Positions 54,110-63,355 of a DNA stretch of 64,000 nt are shown here, piece by piece. The notes beneath the pieces are model-generated. The model was not told the DNA's origin. It searched no databases and worked only from the letters and a program-made list of their open reading frames with translations. The number at the start of each line of letters is the position of its first letter. Within the stretch, counting starts at the first letter, position 1. Both the position numbers and the translations under genes were made by a program. The DNA is from JAJDNH01 sp964552395 (GTDB lineage Bacteria; Acidobacteriota; Thermoanaerobaculia; Thermoanaerobaculales; Sulfomarinibacteraceae). The stretch lies in the NCBI GenBank assembly GCA_964552395.1, contig CAZKGM010000001.1:186001-250000 (forward strand), in the 5' to 3' direction.

Positions 54110-55687
54110 TCATCGCGTCTCCGGCGGCTCGTCGTTTGCCCCGCCCACGGTACGCTGGAAGATGTCCTCCACACTGTCCAGGCGGGTCGCGGTGACGGCG
54201 AAGTTGAACGCGAACAGACGTGGCCACCACCGCGACAGGAGGGAGTGAACTCGCTCCGACCAGCGCATGAGGAAGCCGGAACCGATCATGTCGGTGAACG
54301 GAGGCGGGAAGCCGCGCACCTTCTCGATCCGGAACCCGCTGTGCCGCAGCAAGCGCAGGAAGCTAGTGATCGTGAAGAGCCGTTTGTGGGTCATGTCAAG
54401 AACGCCGCGCTTGCCGTAGTTGAACTGGCCCGCGAGCAGGCCGAGCCGGACAGGGAGGTAGGCGACGTTCGCCGTGCTGGCGATCAAGGTGCTGTGCGGC
54501 CTGAGACACCGGAACGCCTCGGCGAGGAACTGCTCCGGGCTCGCCAGATGCTCGATGACGTCGAGGGCGATCGCGAGGTCGAAAGGCGCCTCCGGAAGGG
54601 CCTGGGCGAACGGCTGTTCGAGGTCGAGGCCGCAGGACCTCGATGCCCCGGCGAGATCGGGAGGAGTGCGATCAACTGCAACGTGACGCCGCACCTTCTC
54701 GGCTACGTGCCGGCTCAGCTCCCCCCGGTTGGCACCGAGCTCAACAGTGATCAGGCTCCCGGCCTCTGGGAGCGCTTGCAGAACGTACTGGTGTAACGAG
54801 TACGGTGAGCGCTTGAAGGTGTAGGTTTCGCCCGAGAAGAGCGCGATGTCGAAGTTCGGCTGGTAGAAGATCCCGAGGCGTGTCAGCCGGGCTGCCAGTA
54901 GCGACTTGAGGAAGGCCCAGCCGTACTTGAGGCCGGGAACGTGGCAGACCTCATCACCGTAGTAGGTCGGGATGGCGATCTCGGCCATGCTCCACCCGGC
55001 GAGCTGTCCCTGGGCGATGATCTCGGCGTCGAAGTGAAACCCGTCGCTGTTCGCGGTGAACGGGACCGATTGCAAGGCCGCCACGTCGTAGGCGCGGTAC
55101 CCGGTGTGAAACTCGCTGAGTCGAGTACCCAGCAGCCGGTTGCCGAGGACGGTGAGAACCTGGTTGCCGGCCCACTTGTGGAGCGGCATGCCACCTCGGA
55201 GGGCGTCACGGGGCCGCATCATCCGCGAGGCGAGAACTACGTCGGGGCCTCGGGCTCGCGCAGCGAGCAGCCGTGGCAGGTACTCCGGCGCGTACTGGCC
55301 GTCGCCGTGGAGCAGGATGACGGTGTCGAAACGGCGCTCGATGCAGTACAGGAACCCGAGCTTCTGATTGCCGCCGTAGCCGCGGTTGAACGGTGTTCGG
55401 AAGACGCGGATGGCAGCAGCCGGGTGGTCGGCGGCCGCCTGCATCGCCACACGGTAGGTGCCGTCGCGAGAGCTGTCGTCGATGATGACGATCTCGGTGA
55501 ACCGCCGCGCCAGGTCGTGGGGAATGCGCCGGACCACGTCGGACAGGTGACGCTCGGCGTTGTAGGCGACAATGAAGAGCGCCACCGGATGCTGGTCACA
55601 GAAGACGGCCGCCGCTCGCCTCTCTTCAGGCGAGATCTCGGAGTCGGCGAGCCTGCCGATGCGGAGCAGACGGTCCCGCTCCGCCAT
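54110..55687 (-). CDS. GT2 glycosyltransferase fused to SAM methyltransferase
   Basis: 525 residues from ATG 55687; the frame extends to an ATG at 55792 (560 residues), without a ribosome site. Residues 1-260: GT2 with VALFIVAYNAERHLSDVV, VIIDDSSRDGTYRV, LLHGDGQYAP (DxD-like) and a polyprenyl-transferase-like SEFHTGYRAYDV. Residues about 300-500: class I methyltransferase (TVELGANRGELSRHVAE, LDVIEHLASPEQFLAEAF). Likely makes or modifies a lipid-linked or surface glycan. Divergent from the polytopic protein gene. Confidence 0.85.
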   Translation of the reverse strand: MAERDRLLRIGRLADSEISPEERRAAAVFCDQHPVALFIVAYNAERHLSDVVRRIPHDLARRFTEIVIIDDSSRDGTYRVAMQAAADHPAAAIRVFRTPFNRGYGGNQKLGFLYCIERRFDTVILLHGDGQYAPEYLPRLLAARARGPDVVLASRMMRPRDALRGGMPLHKWAGNQVLTVLGNRLLGTRLSEFHTGYRAYDVAALQSVPFTANSDGFHFDAEIIAQGQLAGWSMAEIAIPTYYGDEVCHVPGLKYGWAFLKSLLAARLTRLGIFYQPNFDIALFSGETYTFKRSPYSLHQYVLQALPEAGSLITVELGANRGELSRHVAEKVRRHVAVDRTPPDLAGASRSCGLDLEQPFAQALPEAPFDLAIALDVIEHLASPEQFLAEAFRCLRPHSTLIASTANVAYLPVRLGLLAGQFNYGKRGVLDMTHKRLFTITSFLRLLRHSGFRIEKVRGFPPPFTDMIGSGFLMRWSERVHSLLSRWWPRLFAFNFAVTATRLDSVEDIFQRTVGGANDEPPETR

Positions 55688-55782
55688 CACGCCGACCTGT
55701 TCCGCCGCGGCCGCGCACAACACGCAACCGGATAGGGGTTCTCCCGGCAGATCACCTGGTCTTCCTCGAGCACACCGCGCCG

Positions 55783-57309
55783 ATGGTATCATCGGCCGCG
55801 GAAGTGCACCCTGTCTCCCATCGTCGTCGGGCGCTGTCCGTTGTCATCATGCTCGGCGCGCTCCAGCTGATCGGTCTCAGCTCCCTGTGGCCACGGTTCT
55901 GGTCCCCCAACGAGTACTCGCGGGTTTTTGCGGCGCGCGCGTTCGTGGAACGTCGGACCTTCGCCATCAATGCGGAGCTTTCACGGTTCGGCCTTATCGA
56001 TGACGTGGCGCGCGTTGGCTCGTCGTACTACTCCAATAAACCTCCCGGGCTGATCTGGGCCTGTGTCCCGATCGTCGCCGCCGTGCACGCAGTGAGCTCC
56101 GGGGCGTCTCCTGCTGTAGACCTGTACTGCTGTAGGGTTGTCCTTGTCACCTCTTCGGCAGTGGCAGCGGCATGGCTGCTGGCGATGTGGCTCGAGCGGC
56201 GGGGTGAAGGACTGCTGGCGCCCGCCGAGGCGGCGTTCCTGCTGCTCTTCGCCACACCCTTCGCCGTTTACTCTGGGCTCCTGTTCTCCCATGCCTGGAC
56301 CGGCTTCCTGGTCCTGGCTGCAGCCTTGCTCCTGCTGGAGCAGGGCCGCGGTGGCCGGGGCTGGGGAGGTGTAGCGTTGGGCGGGCTGTGCGCCGGCCTG
56401 GCCCTCGTCTCCGAGTATCCGTCAGCGGTCGTGCTCGGACCGGTCATCGTCGCAACCGCATGGACCAGCTGGAGGCGATGGCTGGCAGTCGCCGTGGGGG
56501 CTCTTCCTCCGCTGGTCGCTCTGGGGTTCTACAACGCGGCCTGCTTCGGCTCTGCCTGGACCCTGGGCAACCGGTTCGACGCTCTGCCCCGCTACCAGGA
56601 GCTGGGGCGGCAGACCCTGTTCGGCTTCGGCGCGCCGTCGTTAACGGGGCTTGCCGGCCTGCTGGTCTCCCCTCTGGAGGGTCTGCTCTTCTTCGCGCCG
56701 TTGCTGGTACCCGCACTGGCTGCGCCGCTCGTGCTGTGGCGGAGGGGGGAGAGGGAGACCGCAGCCGGTGTCGCGGGCGCGGTGTGGCTGCTGCCGGTGG
56801 TGATGTCGGCCTACGCCGAGTGGTCGGGGGGAGCGACCTTCGGGGCGCGATACCTGGTCTTGGCGGTGCCGCTCTGGGCCTTTGGCCTCGGCTGCCTGCG
56901 TTCGGGGCGCGGCGTCGGCGTCTGGGTACTGGCGGCATCGGTTCCCTCCGCGCTCGTCAACCTACTGGGACGGATCACTCCTCCGTTCGCCATCGACGAT
57001 GTCGCCACGGCCTCGACCCTCCGCGGCTGGTCGCTGCCGGCGCTGGCCCACGGTCTCTGGAACCGGCCATTCGGGATCACCGACAGGACCGCGGTGGCCT
57101 CGTGCCTGGTCGCGGTTGCGTGCGTGTGGGTCGTAGCGTGGGTTGTGGCGTTCAGGGGCCGCTGGATGCGAAGCACGTCGCGCAGCCGGGTGGTTGCCGT
57201 CGGCCTTGCCGTGGCGATCCTCGCCGTGGAGCTGGGCGCCGGCAGTGTGACGGCTCGCCAGCTGAAGTGGCGACAGTGGGTGGCGCCGTCCCTCACGTTT
57301 CTCAAGTAA
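55783..57309 (+). CDS. Polytopic membrane protein, GT-C-like
   Basis: 508 residues from ATG 55783; a GTG at 55804 in frame is a possible start because a TATCAT box (55787-55792) lies just before it. About 10-11 membrane segments. The segment YYSNKPPGLIW resembles the K-P-P motif of ArnT/PMT-type GT-C enzymes, after an early acidic loop (NEYSRVFAARAFVERR). Likely a lipid-linked sugar transferase; family by motif and topology only. Divergent from the GT2-methyltransferase gene, in keeping with one glycan pathway. Confidence 0.65.
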   Translation: MVSSAAEVHPVSHRRRALSVVIMLGALQLIGLSSLWPRFWSPNEYSRVFAARAFVERRTFAINAELSRFGLIDDVARVGSSYYSNKPPGLIWACVPIVAAVHAVSSGASPAVDLYCCRVVLVTSSAVAAAWLLAMWLERRGEGLLAPAEAAFLLLFATPFAVYSGLLFSHAWTGFLVLAAALLLLEQGRGGRGWGGVALGGLCAGLALVSEYPSAVVLGPVIVATAWTSWRRWLAVAVGALPPLVALGFYNAACFGSAWTLGNRFDALPRYQELGRQTLFGFGAPSLTGLAGLLVSPLEGLLFFAPLLVPALAAPLVLWRRGERETAAGVAGAVWLLPVVMSAYAEWSGGATFGARYLVLAVPLWAFGLGCLRSGRGVGVWVLAASVPSALVNLLGRITPPFAIDDVATASTLRGWSLPALAHGLWNRPFGITDRTAVASCLVAVACVWVVAWVVAFRGRWMRSTSRSRVVAVGLAVAILAVELGAGSVTARQLKWRQWVAPSLTFLK

Positions 57310-57343
57310 GAGAGCGCATGTTGTGGCATTGCCGCAATGCGGC

Positions 57344-57372
57344 TTGACAGCTCGGGAGAGGCGTCACATATT
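57344..57372 (+). promoter_or_regulatory. Promoter of the TetR-TonB receptor operon
   Basis: TTGACA (57344-57349), 17 bp, CATATT (57367-57372). Consensus -35, partial -10. The TetR-type operator lies just downstream of the expected start. Confidence 0.55.
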
Positions 57373-57380
57373 GAGAAAAC

Positions 57381-57398
57381 AAAACGATCGTTCGGTTT
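57381..57398 (+). promoter_or_regulatory. TetR-type operator
   Basis: Palindrome ACGATCGT (57384-57391) inside AAAACGATCGTTCGGTTT, an AT-rich patch 25 bp before the TetR ATG. Probable autoregulatory site. Confidence 0.5.
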
Positions 57399-57423
57399 GT
57401 AAGTGGCGAGGGAAGGGGAACGG

Positions 57424-58101
57424 ATGGGACGCCAACAAGCGAGAAGCGACGCGTCAACAGCAAAGGCTCTCGGTGCGGCGCTCAAGCTCTTTTCCCACCA
57501 GGGATACGGCGCCACCTCCATGCGCGAGATCGCCGCCGAGGCTGGCCTTTCCGTCGGCAACCTGTACCACCACTTCGGCAACAAGGAAGCGATCTTCCAG
57601 AGCCTCATCGATCACTACTGGAAAGCCCTCCTCGATCCCGGCCTCGAGCTCAACAGGGTGTTTGCGCGGGCTCGGTTCCCCGATGATCTCGAGGAGATGG
57701 CCGCCGCCATTGAGCTGGTCGTCGAGAAGCACCAGGAGGAGATCCTCCTCATCTACGTGGATGTGATCGAGTTTCGTGGCAGGCACATCCGGACCTTCTA
57801 CGAGTCGATGGCGGATCGTTTCCAGGAAGCGTACTCGGCCTCCTTCGAGGAGGCCCGAGACAGCGGTCGCCTTGGCGAGGTGAACCCGCTCGTAGCGGTC
57901 ATGGTCGCCACCCGTTGGTTGTTTTACTTCTTCACGGTGGAGAAGTGCTTTGGCGTGCCGATGCACTTCGGCATGCGTCCGAAGGAGGCGGTGGACGAGT
58001 TTGCTCGCATCCTCCGCTACGGCCTATTGCCGCGCTCGGGTGAAGCCGCGGCGTGCCCGGATGCACCAGAGGACATGATTCAGGAAAGAGGGAGGACGTG
58101 A
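57424..58101 (+). CDS. TetR family regulator
   Basis: 225 residues from ATG 57424. Helix-turn-helix at 12-60: AALKLFSHQGYGATSMREIA (cut at 20), then AGLSVGNLYHHFGNKEAIF. C-terminal ligand domain lacks a recognised subfamily. Represses its own operon most likely, with the TonB receptor, SDR, KAS III-like and further genes downstream; the effector is presumably a lipid-like compound. Confidence 0.92.
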   Translation: MGRQQARSDASTAKALGAALKLFSHQGYGATSMREIAAEAGLSVGNLYHHFGNKEAIFQSLIDHYWKALLDPGLELNRVFARARFPDDLEEMAAAIELVVEKHQEEILLIYVDVIEFRGRHIRTFYESMADRFQEAYSASFEEARDSGRLGEVNPLVAVMVATRWLFYFFTVEKCFGVPMHFGMRPKEAVDEFARILRYGLLPRSGEAAACPDAPEDMIQERGRT

Positions 58102-60410
58102 TGAGCGAGCGAGTAGGGAAGTGGGTGCTCTTGGTGGCGGCTCTCGGCATCGTGCTGGGGCTGCCGAATCCCCTGCTGGCGCAGACGCCGCAGCAGGACA
58201 AACCCGGTGAGACTCCGAAGAAGAACGAGGCGGCGGCCAAGAAAGAAGAAACGGCGACCAAGGAAAAGGGCAAGCCTTTCGCCGCCGAGATCATCGTCAC
58301 TTCACGAAAGACCGAGGAGAACGTGCAGGAAGTGCCGATCGCGGTCTCCGTGGTGACGGGGTCCGACCTCCAGGACGTTGCCGCGACGGATATCTCCACG
58401 CTCGGGAAATACGTTCCCAACCTGTCCATCTATCAAGGCCGCAACCAGTCGACCACGCTGACGGCGTTCCTGCGCGGCATCGGCCAGTCGGACCCGCTGT
58501 GGGGCGTGGACCCCGGAGTGGCCCTCTACATCGACGACGTCTACATCGCGCGGCCGCAGGGCGCCCTGCTCGACGTCTACGACGTGGAACGGGTCGAGGT
58601 CCTGCGGGGACCGCAGGGGACTCTGTACGGGAAGAATGCCATCGGCGGCGCCATCAAGTACGTCACCAAGCCGCTCACGGACAAGCCCGGCGGCTACCTC
58701 ACCCTGAACGCCGGCAGCTTCGGCACTCAGGAGGTCCGCGCCAGCTACGGCGGTGCTCTGATCCCCGGCAAGCTGCGCGCCAAGGTTTCATTTGCGAAGC
58801 TCAAGCGCGACGGGTACGGGACCAACCTCTATACGGGGAAAGACGTGTCCGACAAGGATACGACGGCCTACCGGCTCGGCTTCGAATGGCTGCCGTCTGA
58901 CAATGTCACGCTGACGGTGAACCATGACTGGACCAAGGATGAAGCTCAACCGGTCGGCCTCACCCGCCTCGAGGCGAACCCCTTGTGCCCGATCTTCCTC
59001 GGGCGGCCCTGCCCCCCGCTGCCGCATCTGTTCGACACCGAGAGCGGACTCGCGCCGCTCAACGGCACGGAGTCCCGCGGGTCATCGGTGACACTCACCT
59101 GGGACATCAACTCCCAGTGGCGGTTCCGGTCGATCACCGCCCACCGGAAGTCCGACACCGTGAACAACATCGACTTCGACACCACGCCGGCGAAGATCAT
59201 CGACACCGGGCCGGCGACCTACTTCGACCACCAGACGACCCAGGAGTTCCAGCTTGTCCACACGGGTAGCGGGCGCCTCAACGGGGTCGTTGGCCTGTAC
59301 TACTTTGACGGCACCGCAGGCGGTACGGTCAAGGCGACCTTCGTCGGCAGCACCTTCACGACCACCGACGGTGACGTCAGGACCAAGTCCTACGCCCTCT
59401 ACGCCGACGGGCACTACAAGCTGACCGACCGGCTGACCCTCAACCTCGGCATTCGGCCGACCCGGGAGACGAAGTACGGGCGGGCGTTCAACGTGCTCAA
59501 CACCGACGGGACCTACGAGACCGTCGCGTTCGTCCTCGCCGACTTCAAGGACGACGTGACCTTCACCTCCTGGGCTCCCAAGGCCGGTCTCGAGTACCAG
59601 TTCACGCCTGACGTGATGGGCTACGCCACCGTCAGCCGCGGCTTCAAGAGCGGCGGCTACAACGTCCGCGCCCAGTCGACCGTCTTTCCAGCGTCCGCCC
59701 TGCCCTTCGGCGACGAGGTCATGACGATGGGCGAGGTCGGCGTCAAGTCGGTGCTGGCGGATCGGCGGCTGGTTCTCAACGGCGCGATGTTCTACGGCGA
59801 CTACACCGATATCCAGGTCAGTACCTTCACCTCCTACGATTCCAACAACGACGGGGTGGACGACGCATTCTTCGGCAACTTCCTCAACGCCGGCGACGCC
59901 CACGTCAAGGGCTTCGAGCTCGAGTACAGCTACGACTCGCCGACCTGGTTCGGCCTATCAGGATACGTGGCCTACCTCGATGCCAAGCCGACCTCGTTCC
60001 TCGACGCGAACAACGACGGCTTCGTTGACACCCAGGTGATCACCAACGCGCCGAAGTGGACGGGCGCGATCCGGCTCAACGTGGACTTTCCCGCATGGGG
60101 CGGTCTGATCACCGGCAGCGTCGGCTATGCCTATCGTGACGACTCGGTGCTCACCAACGAGGGCGGGCCGGACCCGCGGGACCCGACCAAGCCGCTGCTG
60201 CCCCTCATGCAGCCCGCGTACGGCCTGCTGGATGCCTGGATCTCCTGGCTGTCGCCGAGCGCGCACTGGCGGATCGGTCTGGTCGGCAGGAATCTCACCG
60301 ACAAGGCCTACCTCACCAACGGCTACAACCTGCCGGTTTTCGGTGTGGTGGTCGGATCGTACGGAGCGCCCCGCACTGTCCTGGCGACCGTGGAGTACAG
60401 GTTCTTCTGA
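58101..60410 (+). CDS. TonB-dependent receptor
   Basis: 769 residues from ATG 58101, which shares one base with the TetR stop. Signal peptide (VLLVAALGIVLGLPNPLLAQ), Lys/Glu-rich periplasmic segment, plug domain (EIIVTSRKTEENVQEVPIAV cut at 20; VEVLRGPQGTLYGKNAIGGA), beta-barrel, and the terminal Phe of EYRFF. No separate TonB box could be picked, though EIIVTSRK is a candidate. Takes up a substrate across the outer membrane; target unknown. The rest of the cluster suggests a hydrophobic ligand. Confidence 0.93.
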   Translation: MSERVGKWVLLVAALGIVLGLPNPLLAQTPQQDKPGETPKKNEAAAKKEETATKEKGKPFAAEIIVTSRKTEENVQEVPIAVSVVTGSDLQDVAATDISTLGKYVPNLSIYQGRNQSTTLTAFLRGIGQSDPLWGVDPGVALYIDDVYIARPQGALLDVYDVERVEVLRGPQGTLYGKNAIGGAIKYVTKPLTDKPGGYLTLNAGSFGTQEVRASYGGALIPGKLRAKVSFAKLKRDGYGTNLYTGKDVSDKDTTAYRLGFEWLPSDNVTLTVNHDWTKDEAQPVGLTRLEANPLCPIFLGRPCPPLPHLFDTESGLAPLNGTESRGSSVTLTWDINSQWRFRSITAHRKSDTVNNIDFDTTPAKIIDTGPATYFDHQTTQEFQLVHTGSGRLNGVVGLYYFDGTAGGTVKATFVGSTFTTTDGDVRTKSYALYADGHYKLTDRLTLNLGIRPTRETKYGRAFNVLNTDGTYETVAFVLADFKDDVTFTSWAPKAGLEYQFTPDVMGYATVSRGFKSGGYNVRAQSTVFPASALPFGDEVMTMGEVGVKSVLADRRLVLNGAMFYGDYTDIQVSTFTSYDSNNDGVDDAFFGNFLNAGDAHVKGFELEYSYDSPTWFGLSGYVAYLDAKPTSFLDANNDGFVDTQVITNAPKWTGAIRLNVDFPAWGGLITGSVGYAYRDDSVLTNEGGPDPRDPTKPLLPLMQPAYGLLDAWISWLSPSAHWRIGLVGRNLTDKAYLTNGYNLPVFGVVVGSYGAPRTVLATVEYRFF

Positions 60411-60419
60411 TGTCGACCT

Positions 60420-60450
60420 CCGGGGTGCTCCCTGCGGAGGAGTGCCCCGG
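60420..60450 (+). terminator. Hairpin after the TonB receptor gene
   Basis: CCGGGGTGCTCC (60420-60431) and GGAGTGCCCCGG (60439-60450) form a 12-bp stem with two G-U pairs and a 7-nt loop. No T-run. It may reduce readthrough from the receptor gene into the biosynthetic genes. Confidence 0.5.
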
Positions 60451-60534
60451 ACCACTCTCACCCCGCCTGTCCGTGAGGACGGGTCGTCGATCCCCCGCCG
60501 TATCGGGATCGGGTGAAGACACAAAGGAGAAGGC

Positions 60535-61317
60535 ATGATCGAAACGGGGCTCAAGGACAAGGTTGTCATCGTGACCGGTGCTGCGGCCGGCATCGGGCGT
60601 GCCACAGCGGCTGCATTCGCGACAGAAGGTGCTCGAGTGGCGGCGTGGGACGTGAACGAGACGGGCGCCGACGATCTCGTCCGAGAGCTGGCGGCGGCCG
60701 GAGGGGAAGCGGCTTTCCAGAGTGTCAACGTGACCGATGCGGTTGCGGTCGAGGCGGCGGTTGCCGACACGGTCGGACGTTGGGGAGCGGTTGACGTGCT
60801 CGTCAACAACGCGGGGATCGTGCGCGACGGCCAGCTCGTGAAGTGGAAGAACGGCGATGTTGCGTCCACGATGAGCGACGAGGCGTTCGACGCGGTCATC
60901 GGCGTCAACCTCAAGGGCGTGTTCAACTGCACGCGGGCCGTGGCCCCGGCCATGATCCGTGCGCAGAGGGGAGTGATCCTGAGCGCGTCCTCGGTCGTCG
61001 GGCTTTACGGGAACTTCGGCCAGACCAACTACGTGGCAACAAAGGCAGGCGTCATCGGTATGAGTCGCACCTGGGCGCGCGAGCTCGGGCGCTATGGAAT
61101 CCGGGTCAACGTCGTGGCGCCCGGATTCGTGGCCACCGAGATTCTGGCATCCATGCCGGAGAAGGTGATTGAAGCGATGGTGGCGCACACTCCGATCGGC
61201 CGTATGGGGGCGCCGAGCGACATCGCGCAGGCGTACCTGTGGCTTGCCTCGGATGCCGCACGGTTCGTTACCGGTGCGGTACTCTCCGTCGACGGCGGCC
61301 TGGTTGTCGGGACGTAG
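60535..61317 (+). CDS. Short-chain dehydrogenase/reductase, FabG-like
   Basis: 260 residues. VIVTGAAAGIGRAT binds NAD(P), NNAG core strand, and NYVATKAG supplies the catalytic Tyr and Lys (Ser in LSASSVVG). Ends SVDGGLVVGT, as 3-oxoacyl-ACP reductases do. The substrate is probably a 3-oxoacyl or hydroxyacyl thioester given the following KAS III-like gene. AAAGGAGAA lies before the ATG. Confidence 0.9.
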   Translation: MIETGLKDKVVIVTGAAAGIGRATAAAFATEGARVAAWDVNETGADDLVRELAAAGGEAAFQSVNVTDAVAVEAAVADTVGRWGAVDVLVNNAGIVRDGQLVKWKNGDVASTMSDEAFDAVIGVNLKGVFNCTRAVAPAMIRAQRGVILSASSVVGLYGNFGQTNYVATKAGVIGMSRTWARELGRYGIRVNVVAPGFVATEILASMPEKVIEAMVAHTPIGRMGAPSDIAQAYLWLASDAARFVTGAVLSVDGGLVVGT

Positions 61318-61401
61318 CGCGCGGGCATGTTTGAGGGCGGTGACACGGAAGACCCCAGCCCATGGCTCGGGATCCGAGACGTTGTCGCGTGGGGAGGTGA
61401 G

Positions 61402-62397
61402 ATGGCACGAGTTGCAAGGGTAGTCTCGACGGGGCGCTTCGTCCCCGAGCGTGAGATCACCAACGACATGCTGCGGGAGCGGTTTGATGCCGTGGTGCCG
61501 GAGTTCGTCGACAAGATGGAGGCGAGCTCCTGCATCCGTACCCGCTACTGGGCGCCCGATGACTGGGCGACCTCTGACGTCGCTCTGCCCGCGGCACAGC
61601 AGGCGTTGAAGCGGGCGGGGCGCTCCCCCGAGGAGGTCGACCTGATCATCCTCGGTACCGACTCACCCGACTACATCACTCCCTCGACGTCGGTGGTCCT
61701 GCAGCACAAGCTGGGAGCCAGGAATGCCGGTACCTTCGATATCGGCTGCGCGTGTGCGTCGTTTCCAACGGGCCTCGCCATCGGCTCGGGAATGATCGCC
61801 ACCAACCCCTCGATCAACATCGTCCTGGTCGTCGGCGTGTACCTCATGCACAAGCTCGCCGATCCCCGGGACCCGATGATCTTTTTCTACGGTGATGGCG
61901 CCGGAGCCGCAGTGCTGGAGCCTGGTACGAAGCCGGGATTCCTCGGCTCCGCGTTCCAGGCCGACGGCTCCTACCACCGTCACTGGGGGATCTACTCCGG
62001 CGGCACGGCCGAGCCGGCAACCGAGGAGTCGGTGCGAGAAGGGAGGTCTCGTGTGCGCATGCTGGAGCGCTACCCTCCCGAGGTCAACCACGAAGGGTGG
62101 CCGCGATTGGTGCGGAAGCTGGCGGTGGACGGTGGCTTTACCGTTTCTGACATCGACTTCGCCATCTTCACCCAGGTGCGCAAACCCTCGATCGAGCTGG
62201 TGATGGACGATCTCGGCCTCCCCCTCGAGCGGACCCACACCGTGATGGAGAAGTGGGGGTACACCGGATCGGCCTGCGTCGGGATGGCGCTCGACGACGC
62301 CGTCCAGGCGGGCAAGCTCGGCTCTGGCGATCTACTGGTGCTGATTGGTTCGGGGGTCGGCTACAACCAGGCTGGAGCGGCGTTCCGCTGGACCTAG
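61402..62397 (+). CDS. KAS III (FabH)-like enzyme lacking His and Asn of the triad
   Basis: 331 residues from ATG 61402 (GGAGGTGAG before it). Thiolase-fold with the nucleophile C118 in GCACASFPTGL. At the position of the FabH His is T257 (IFTQVRKPS), and at the Asn position is Y287 (WGYTGSACVG); the decarboxylating triad is therefore incomplete. It may act as an acyltransferase or use another mechanism. The WGYTGSAC block is shared by a branch of KAS III-like proteins that I recall but cannot name. Follows the SDR by 84 bp. Confidence 0.85.
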   Translation: MARVARVVSTGRFVPEREITNDMLRERFDAVVPEFVDKMEASSCIRTRYWAPDDWATSDVALPAAQQALKRAGRSPEEVDLIILGTDSPDYITPSTSVVLQHKLGARNAGTFDIGCACASFPTGLAIGSGMIATNPSINIVLVVGVYLMHKLADPRDPMIFFYGDGAGAAVLEPGTKPGFLGSAFQADGSYHRHWGIYSGGTAEPATEESVREGRSRVRMLERYPPEVNHEGWPRLVRKLAVDGGFTVSDIDFAIFTQVRKPSIELVMDDLGLPLERTHTVMEKWGYTGSACVGMALDDAVQAGKLGSGDLLVLIGSGVGYNQAGAAFRWT

Positions 62398-62406
62398 GGA
62401 GTATCC

Positions 62407-63339
62407 ATGAAGAAGATCATTCTGCGCTCGCTGGTTGGGGTTGCCGCCCTCATCGTCGTGCTCCTGACGGTAGGCGCCTGGCTGGTGTGGAAGCACCCGC
62501 TCGCGGTTGACGCCTGGATGAGCCGCCATGCCCTGGCGCGGCAGGGTTTGCAGGAGCTACGGGTGGGGTCGTCGGTGGGACGCCAGACCGTCTGGCAAGG
62601 TGGGGCAGGACCCGTTCTCGTGCTCGTGCACGGGGCGGGCGACCAGGCCGGCGCCTGGGCCCGTGTCGTCCGCCCTCTGCTGAAGCACTACCGGCTGATC
62701 ATCCCGGACCTTCCGGGGCACGCGGGCAGCGAGCCTCGGACGGGCCCGCTGGGGGTTGACACGGTTCTTGCGGGCCTGTCCTCTGACATTGCGGCGACGG
62801 TGCCTGCCGGCGAGCGGGTCATCCTGATCGGCAACTCGCTCGGGGCCTGGGTGTCGATGCTGTATGCCGTCGACCACCCGGAGAGGGTAGAGCGTCTGGT
62901 TCTCGTCAACGGCGGAGCACTGCGAGGCAGCCACGACCCATCAATCCTGATGCCGAAAGACCGCGAGGCGGCCCGCCGGCTTATGAAGATGCTGACGGGG
63001 CCGGCGACTCCCCCGGTGCCGGACTTCGTCCTCGACGACGTCGTCCGCTGGTCGCAACGCGGACCCTTGGCGCGGTTGTCGGCGACCGCCAACGAGATGG
63101 AGGCGTATGTGCTCGATGGCAGGCTGTCGGAGGTCACGACCCCGGTGGACCTGCTATGGGGCGATGCCGATGACGTGATGACCCTGGACTATGCACGGCG
63201 GATGCGGGAGGGCCTGCCGGCCGCTCGGCTGACCCTCGTTCACGGCTGCGGCCATGTCCCGCAGCGGGAGTGTCCGCAGCGGTTCCTGAAGGGGTTGGAC
63301 CAGGTGCTCGCGGAGGCACCCCCGCAGGAAAGCCAGTAA
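62407..63339 (+). CDS. Alpha/beta hydrolase with N-terminal membrane anchor
   Basis: 310 residues. One N-terminal membrane helix (LRSLVGVAALIVVLLTVGAW). Hydrolase fold with VLVHGAGDQAGAW (oxyanion), nucleophile S144 in IGNSLGAW, D255 region in WGDADDVM, and H283 in HGCGHVP. Esterase or thioesterase acting near the inner membrane. Overlap-free neighbour in the cluster; GGGAGTA precedes the ATG. Confidence 0.88.
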   Translation: MKKIILRSLVGVAALIVVLLTVGAWLVWKHPLAVDAWMSRHALARQGLQELRVGSSVGRQTVWQGGAGPVLVLVHGAGDQAGAWARVVRPLLKHYRLIIPDLPGHAGSEPRTGPLGVDTVLAGLSSDIAATVPAGERVILIGNSLGAWVSMLYAVDHPERVERLVLVNGGALRGSHDPSILMPKDREAARRLMKMLTGPATPPVPDFVLDDVVRWSQRGPLARLSATANEMEAYVLDGRLSEVTTPVDLLWGDADDVMTLDYARRMREGLPAARLTLVHGCGHVPQRECPQRFLKGLDQVLAEAPPQESQ

Positions 63340-63355
63340 CCGGAGAGGCGTTCTC

